From the NCBI GenBank assembly GCA_947624955.1, contig CANQMM010000006.1, positions 1 through 44,300 of the forward strand: a DNA stretch of 44,300 nucleotides. The letters run 5' to 3'. The translations under genes were made by a program, and so were the position numbers. A model generated the notes under the pieces. The model made no database searches and was not told the origin of the DNA. It saw only the letters and a program-made list of their open reading frames with translations. This stretch comes from an uncultured Bacilli bacterium (GTDB lineage Bacteria > Bacillota_I > Bacilli_A > RF39 > UBA660). The first letter of the stretch is position 1, and every line of letters starts with the position of its first letter. Positions 41,901 to 44,300 of the stretch are shown here, piece after piece.

Positions 41901-42350
41901 ATGGCTTATTTAATTAAGAAAAATAAAGCAACTAATGAGATAATCTATATGGAATATGATTTACACGGTTATAAGTTTGCTCCGAAGAAAGGTAAGAATA
42001 CCTATATCGATGTTAAAGAGGTAACCCTTATCAATCCGGAGATGATCGATAGTGTTTTAAGTATGAAATTTAGTCATGTTTTCAATAAACTATTTAATCG
42101 GGTTGTGGAAATTATCAATGATGATGATGCTTCAGAAGATGATACGATGTTAGTTTTAGGGGAAGTAGAATTATTAAGAGGAATACTTTTAAATAAATAT
42201 CAGGGATTTTTAAAGAAAGAAAAAGAAACCTTATTCTTAAAAAAACTAGGGGTCTTAGAAAATGAATTAAAAGTAAAAGTGATGATGATTAGAGAAAGAC
42301 GTCTAGCGATGGAAGAAGAGTTAGAAATGAATAAGGGGAAGAGTTTATAG
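41901..42350 (+). CDS. Uncharacterised protein downstream of trmD
   Basis: I do not recognise this 149-residue protein. It follows trmD by eight bases behind AGGTGA, so it is co-transcribed. The first ~55 residues look beta-rich (YLIKKNKATNEIIYMEYDLHGYKFAPKK). The second half is a long, charged helix with coiled-coil character (LRGILLNKYQGFLKKEKETLFLKKLG ... MIRERRLAMEEELEMNKGK). No signal or membrane segment is present. Two further unknown genes follow in the same direction. Confidence 0.82.
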   Translation: MAYLIKKNKATNEIIYMEYDLHGYKFAPKKGKNTYIDVKEVTLINPEMIDSVLSMKFSHVFNKLFNRVVEIINDDDASEDDTMLVLGEVELLRGILLNKYQGFLKKEKETLFLKKLGVLENELKVKVMMIRERRLAMEEELEMNKGKSL

Positions 42351-42370
42351 AAAATAAGGGAGTTTTGGTT

Positions 42371-43261
42371 ATGGATGAATTAACACAAGTACAAAAAGAA
42401 ATATATGATTTATATACACTATTATTAAGTGATTATAATGAAGAGTATCTAAGGAGATTACAGGCATTAATTGCTAAAGAAGAACAGTTAGTAGGAGCTT
42501 TAGAACCGGATTTAGTAGCTAGTTATCGAAAAGATATCAATTGGGCAAAAAGGGAAATATTTTTAGCAAATAATCAAGAAGATTTATTAAAGGCAAGATT
42601 ACTAAATAAGTACTATACCGGGGATAGACAAGAGGAGTCTTTAGAACAAAAAGAAGAAGAAATTGCTAGTATCGCCGCGGATTTCAATGTAAGTGAAGGG
42701 GAAGCCACAAAAATTTATATGGCAACATTGATGGCTCTAGATAATAACTTTAAAAACTTTCTCATAAAAAATATTTTTCGTTTAGTTAGTTTAGATAAAC
42801 AACTAGGTGGAGCAATAGGTAGAAAGTTATTAAAGGGATTAATTAGAGATATTTTATTTAGTCAGCCATCTTTTGGAGAAGACTTTTTAATCAGTAACCA
42901 TTTTAATATAAAAGATGCGGCCTTTCTATATCCGGCAGTTACGGCTTGCTATGTAAATAAAGAAGATGGGGAAGATTATCAAGATAGATCTTTTATCAGT
43001 TTTGAAGATCAACCATTTTATATAGCCCTAGATAATATAAATGCTTTATTACGCCAGATGGTGGGTGGAGAAAAATGGCTATTTTTACGATTTGCTTTTA
43101 AAGAAATGTTAAAATTAGCTATGGAAGAAATGGGTTATGATAAAGCTTTAGAGTATTATAAAAAGACGCAAGGAATAGTAGAAAATGAAAAGCGCGATTT
43201 ACTAGCGAAGATATTACAAGAATTAAAAGCTAATCCTAATTTAAAATGGACCGAGGGATAA
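42371..43261 (+). CDS. Uncharacterised helical protein, tandem paralogue 1
   Basis: I do not recognise this 296-residue protein. It is nearly all helical, with no signal peptide. It is a diverged paralogue of the next gene: both begin with an opening of the form QxEIYxxYxxLL, share a central acidic helix, an NFKNF/NYFKEF segment, a LLKGLIRDILF/LLTEILFMYPD segment, and an FEDQPFYIALDNINALL / FNDYPTQAGLNNLNYLL segment. ATG 42371 lies eight bases after AAGGGAG; the track's TTG 42365 is too close. The next gene starts two bases after its stop, so the pair is a tandem duplication in one operon. Confidence 0.82.
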   Translation: MDELTQVQKEIYDLYTLLLSDYNEEYLRRLQALIAKEEQLVGALEPDLVASYRKDINWAKREIFLANNQEDLLKARLLNKYYTGDRQEESLEQKEEEIASIAADFNVSEGEATKIYMATLMALDNNFKNFLIKNIFRLVSLDKQLGGAIGRKLLKGLIRDILFSQPSFGEDFLISNHFNIKDAAFLYPAVTACYVNKEDGEDYQDRSFISFEDQPFYIALDNINALLRQMVGGEKWLFLRFAFKEMLKLAMEEMGYDKALEYYKKTQGIVENEKRDLLAKILQELKANPNLKWTEG

Positions 43262-43262
43262 A

Positions 43263-44138
43263 ATGACAAGGACATTAAAAGAAATTCAACAAGAAATATA
43301 TAATTATTATCAAGCTTTACTGGATTATCCAGATAATGGCGATTTAGAACATTTAAAAGAGTTATTAGAAGAAGAGAAAGAAGCATTTAGTCAAGAAAAT
43401 TGGCAAGATAAGCCAAAGACTAACCAAGAATTCTATTGGTCTACCTATATCTTAATTTTACCTAATAGTGATGATAGTCTTTTTTGGTCAAGAAATTTAG
43501 CTATGACTTTTACTGGAGAGTACATTGTTAAATATATATTAAAGGAGCAAAAAGAAAAGATTTATCAATTAGCCCAAGATTTAAATACGGACGTTAAAAG
43601 TGCCATCAAAGTATTTTTAAGTGGTCAAGAGAATATGGGAAATTATTTTAAAGAATTTATGATTCAAGTTATGTACCGGTTAAATGCTTTATTAGGAAGA
43701 ACCGTCGATGAAGAAGAGATAGAATCAATAAAGACATTACTTACCGAGATTTTATTTATGTATCCGGATTGTTTTCAAGAGCTACTATTAAATAGTGGAT
43801 TCCAAATTGCTAATATTAGTTATGAATATCAAACGGTTGCTAATATGGAAGTGCCAAAGGATAATGGAGCAGTCATTGCTTCTTTTAACGATTATCCAAC
43901 TCAAGCTGGCTTAAATAATCTCAACTATTTGTTAAGTACTTGGTATAATCTAGTGCAAGGTCCTTTAAAAAATGCTTATAAAGAGATTATTAAAGTGGCA
44001 TTAAATATGTTAGATGAACAAACATTAAAAACTTTTTATTCGCAAGCTAAGAGAAAAGTTAGAGACAGTGTATTTGCTTTAATTGATGAGATATTTAAAG
44101 AAATGCAAGATATTCCTAAATTTAGATTAGAAGTCTAA
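43263..44138 (+). CDS. Uncharacterised helical protein, tandem paralogue 2
   Basis: I do not recognise this 291-residue protein. It is the second copy of the tandem pair and shares length, helical make-up and the motif order QQEIYNYYQALLDY, KEQKEKIYQLAQDLN, NYFKEFMIQVMYRLNALLG, ILFMYPDCFQELL, FNDYPTQAGLNNLNYLL and FKEM/YKEIIKVAL. GAGGG precedes the ATG. The copies have drifted far apart, so the duplication is old. It ends the visible operon; a new promoter lies 18 bases downstream of its stop. Confidence 0.82.
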   Translation: MTRTLKEIQQEIYNYYQALLDYPDNGDLEHLKELLEEEKEAFSQENWQDKPKTNQEFYWSTYILILPNSDDSLFWSRNLAMTFTGEYIVKYILKEQKEKIYQLAQDLNTDVKSAIKVFLSGQENMGNYFKEFMIQVMYRLNALLGRTVDEEEIESIKTLLTEILFMYPDCFQELLLNSGFQIANISYEYQTVANMEVPKDNGAVIASFNDYPTQAGLNNLNYLLSTWYNLVQGPLKNAYKEIIKVALNMLDEQTLKTFYSQAKRKVRDSVFALIDEIFKEMQDIPKFRLEV

Positions 44139-44156
44139 TTTAAATTTTAAAATAGT

Positions 44157-44184
44157 TTGTAATTTATTAAAAAAGTAGTATAAT
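44157..44184 (+). promoter_or_regulatory. Promoter of the leader RNA at the window end
   Basis: TTGTAA at 44157-44162 and TATAAT at 44179-44184 are 16 bases apart. The start would fall near 44191, two bases before the GGAAA that opens the folded leader. Confidence 0.8.
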
Positions 44185-44190
44185 AAAATT

Positions 44191-44300
44191 ATGGAAAGCG
44201 CATTAGCGCTTACCTGTAGGGTGTAGCGCTAGCACGAGCTTGCTAGTGCTTTGTTATTTCCAAAACCCCCTGAATATTCAAATTCTATTGCTGATTAAGC
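44191..44300 (+). promoter_or_regulatory. Folded 5' leader, possible ribosomal-protein (rplS/L19) leader; runs off the window
   Basis: Directly after the promoter the RNA can fold into a compact multibranch structure. GGAAA (44193) pairs with TTTCC (44257-44261) as the closing stem. Inside are AGCGC/GCGCT around ATTA, a small ACC/GGT hairpin around TGTA, and AGCGCTAGC/GCTAGTGCT (nine pairs, one G-U) around an eight-base loop. No ORF with a ribosome binding site is seen here. In Bacilli rplS follows trmD and carries an autoregulatory L19 leader, so that is the leading guess; a free-standing ncRNA is the alternative. I cannot confirm the family by eye. Confidence 0.55.

Noticed and set aside
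44191-44226. Short ATG ORF at the start of the folded leader
   Set aside because: It has no ribosome binding site, only 11 codons, and the ATG lies at the expected transcription start.
1-44300. tRNA, rRNA, insertion sequences or prophage
   Set aside because: I saw no tRNA-like cloverleaf, rRNA segment, transposase or integrase, and no terminal inverted repeats.

Overview
The window is AT-rich, standard-code DNA (TGA is used as a stop, for example at the end of the 2181 ORF). It comes from a low-GC Gram-positive bacterium of the Bacilli/Firmicutes type. Ribosome binding sites are AGGAGG/AGGTGG-like and every assigned protein is Firmicutes-like: LTA synthase, IreB, RbgA, RecD2 and a secretin-less Tad pilus. 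Synteny with the Bacillus core is strong: rbgA..rnhB..topA, lepA..hemW, dnaG-rpoD-trmK, ireB-ruvX-yrzB-mltG-trmR-trhP-greA, and rimM-trmD. An uncultured gut Bacilli lineage (RF39/Erysipelotrichales-like) is my guess; the sequence does not prove it. All genes but one lie on the + strand, so this is probably one replichore arm.

Layout. 1-1.2 kb: an accessory edge with the 3' end of a DinD-like gene and a Bro-N antirepressor-like gene. 1.3-7.7 kb: rbgA, an unknown gene, rnhB, an LTA-synthase-family enzyme and topA. 7.7-11.7 kb: a 55-codon ORF, lepA, an unknown gene and hemW. 11.7-17.3 kb: a compact Gram-positive Tad/Flp pilus locus (flp, an SH3-like anchored protein, two TadE/G-like pseudopilins, TadZ, TadA, TadB, TadC). 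17.4-19.0 kb: ruvAB. 19.0-19.4 kb: the only long gene-free gap, holding a candidate small RNA made of three 36-37-nt tandem repeats closed by a terminator. 19.4-24.3 kb: mtaB, recD2, a 48-codon membrane ORF and an AI-2E-family exporter. 24.4-29.3 kb: a secreted thioester-domain-like surface protein, then dnaG-rpoD-trmK. 29.3-29.5 kb: the single minus-strand gene (YqfQ-like). 29.6-32.0 kb: a PilC-like platform protein and a PilD prepilin peptidase. 32.1-37.2 kb: the ireB-to-greA cluster. 37.2-39.3 kb: an EF-hand lipoprotein and trigger factor. 39.4-44.1 kb: YgjP-like peptidase, TrmH-family methylase, rimM, trmD and three unknown genes, two of them tandem paralogues. 44.16-44.3 kb: a promoter and a folded 5' leader whose gene lies beyond the window; rplS is the expected neighbour.

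How the parts may work together. The Tad locus has no prepilin peptidase of its own, so the PilD at 31.3 kb is a candidate to process the three pseudopilins, which all share a K..GQ.LV signal. TrmR and two U32 proteins form a tRNA wobble-uridine modification set; MtaB, TrmK, TrmD and the TrmH-like protein are further RNA modification enzymes. Three intergenic sites (upstream of ruvAB, the thioester-like gene and dnaG-rpoD) share a non-sigmaA motif resembling a Bacillus SigH promoter, suggesting a small regulon that links replication/repair, housekeeping sigma and a surface protein. Many ORF-track starts are over-extended; preferred starts are given with the ribosome-binding-site reasoning.
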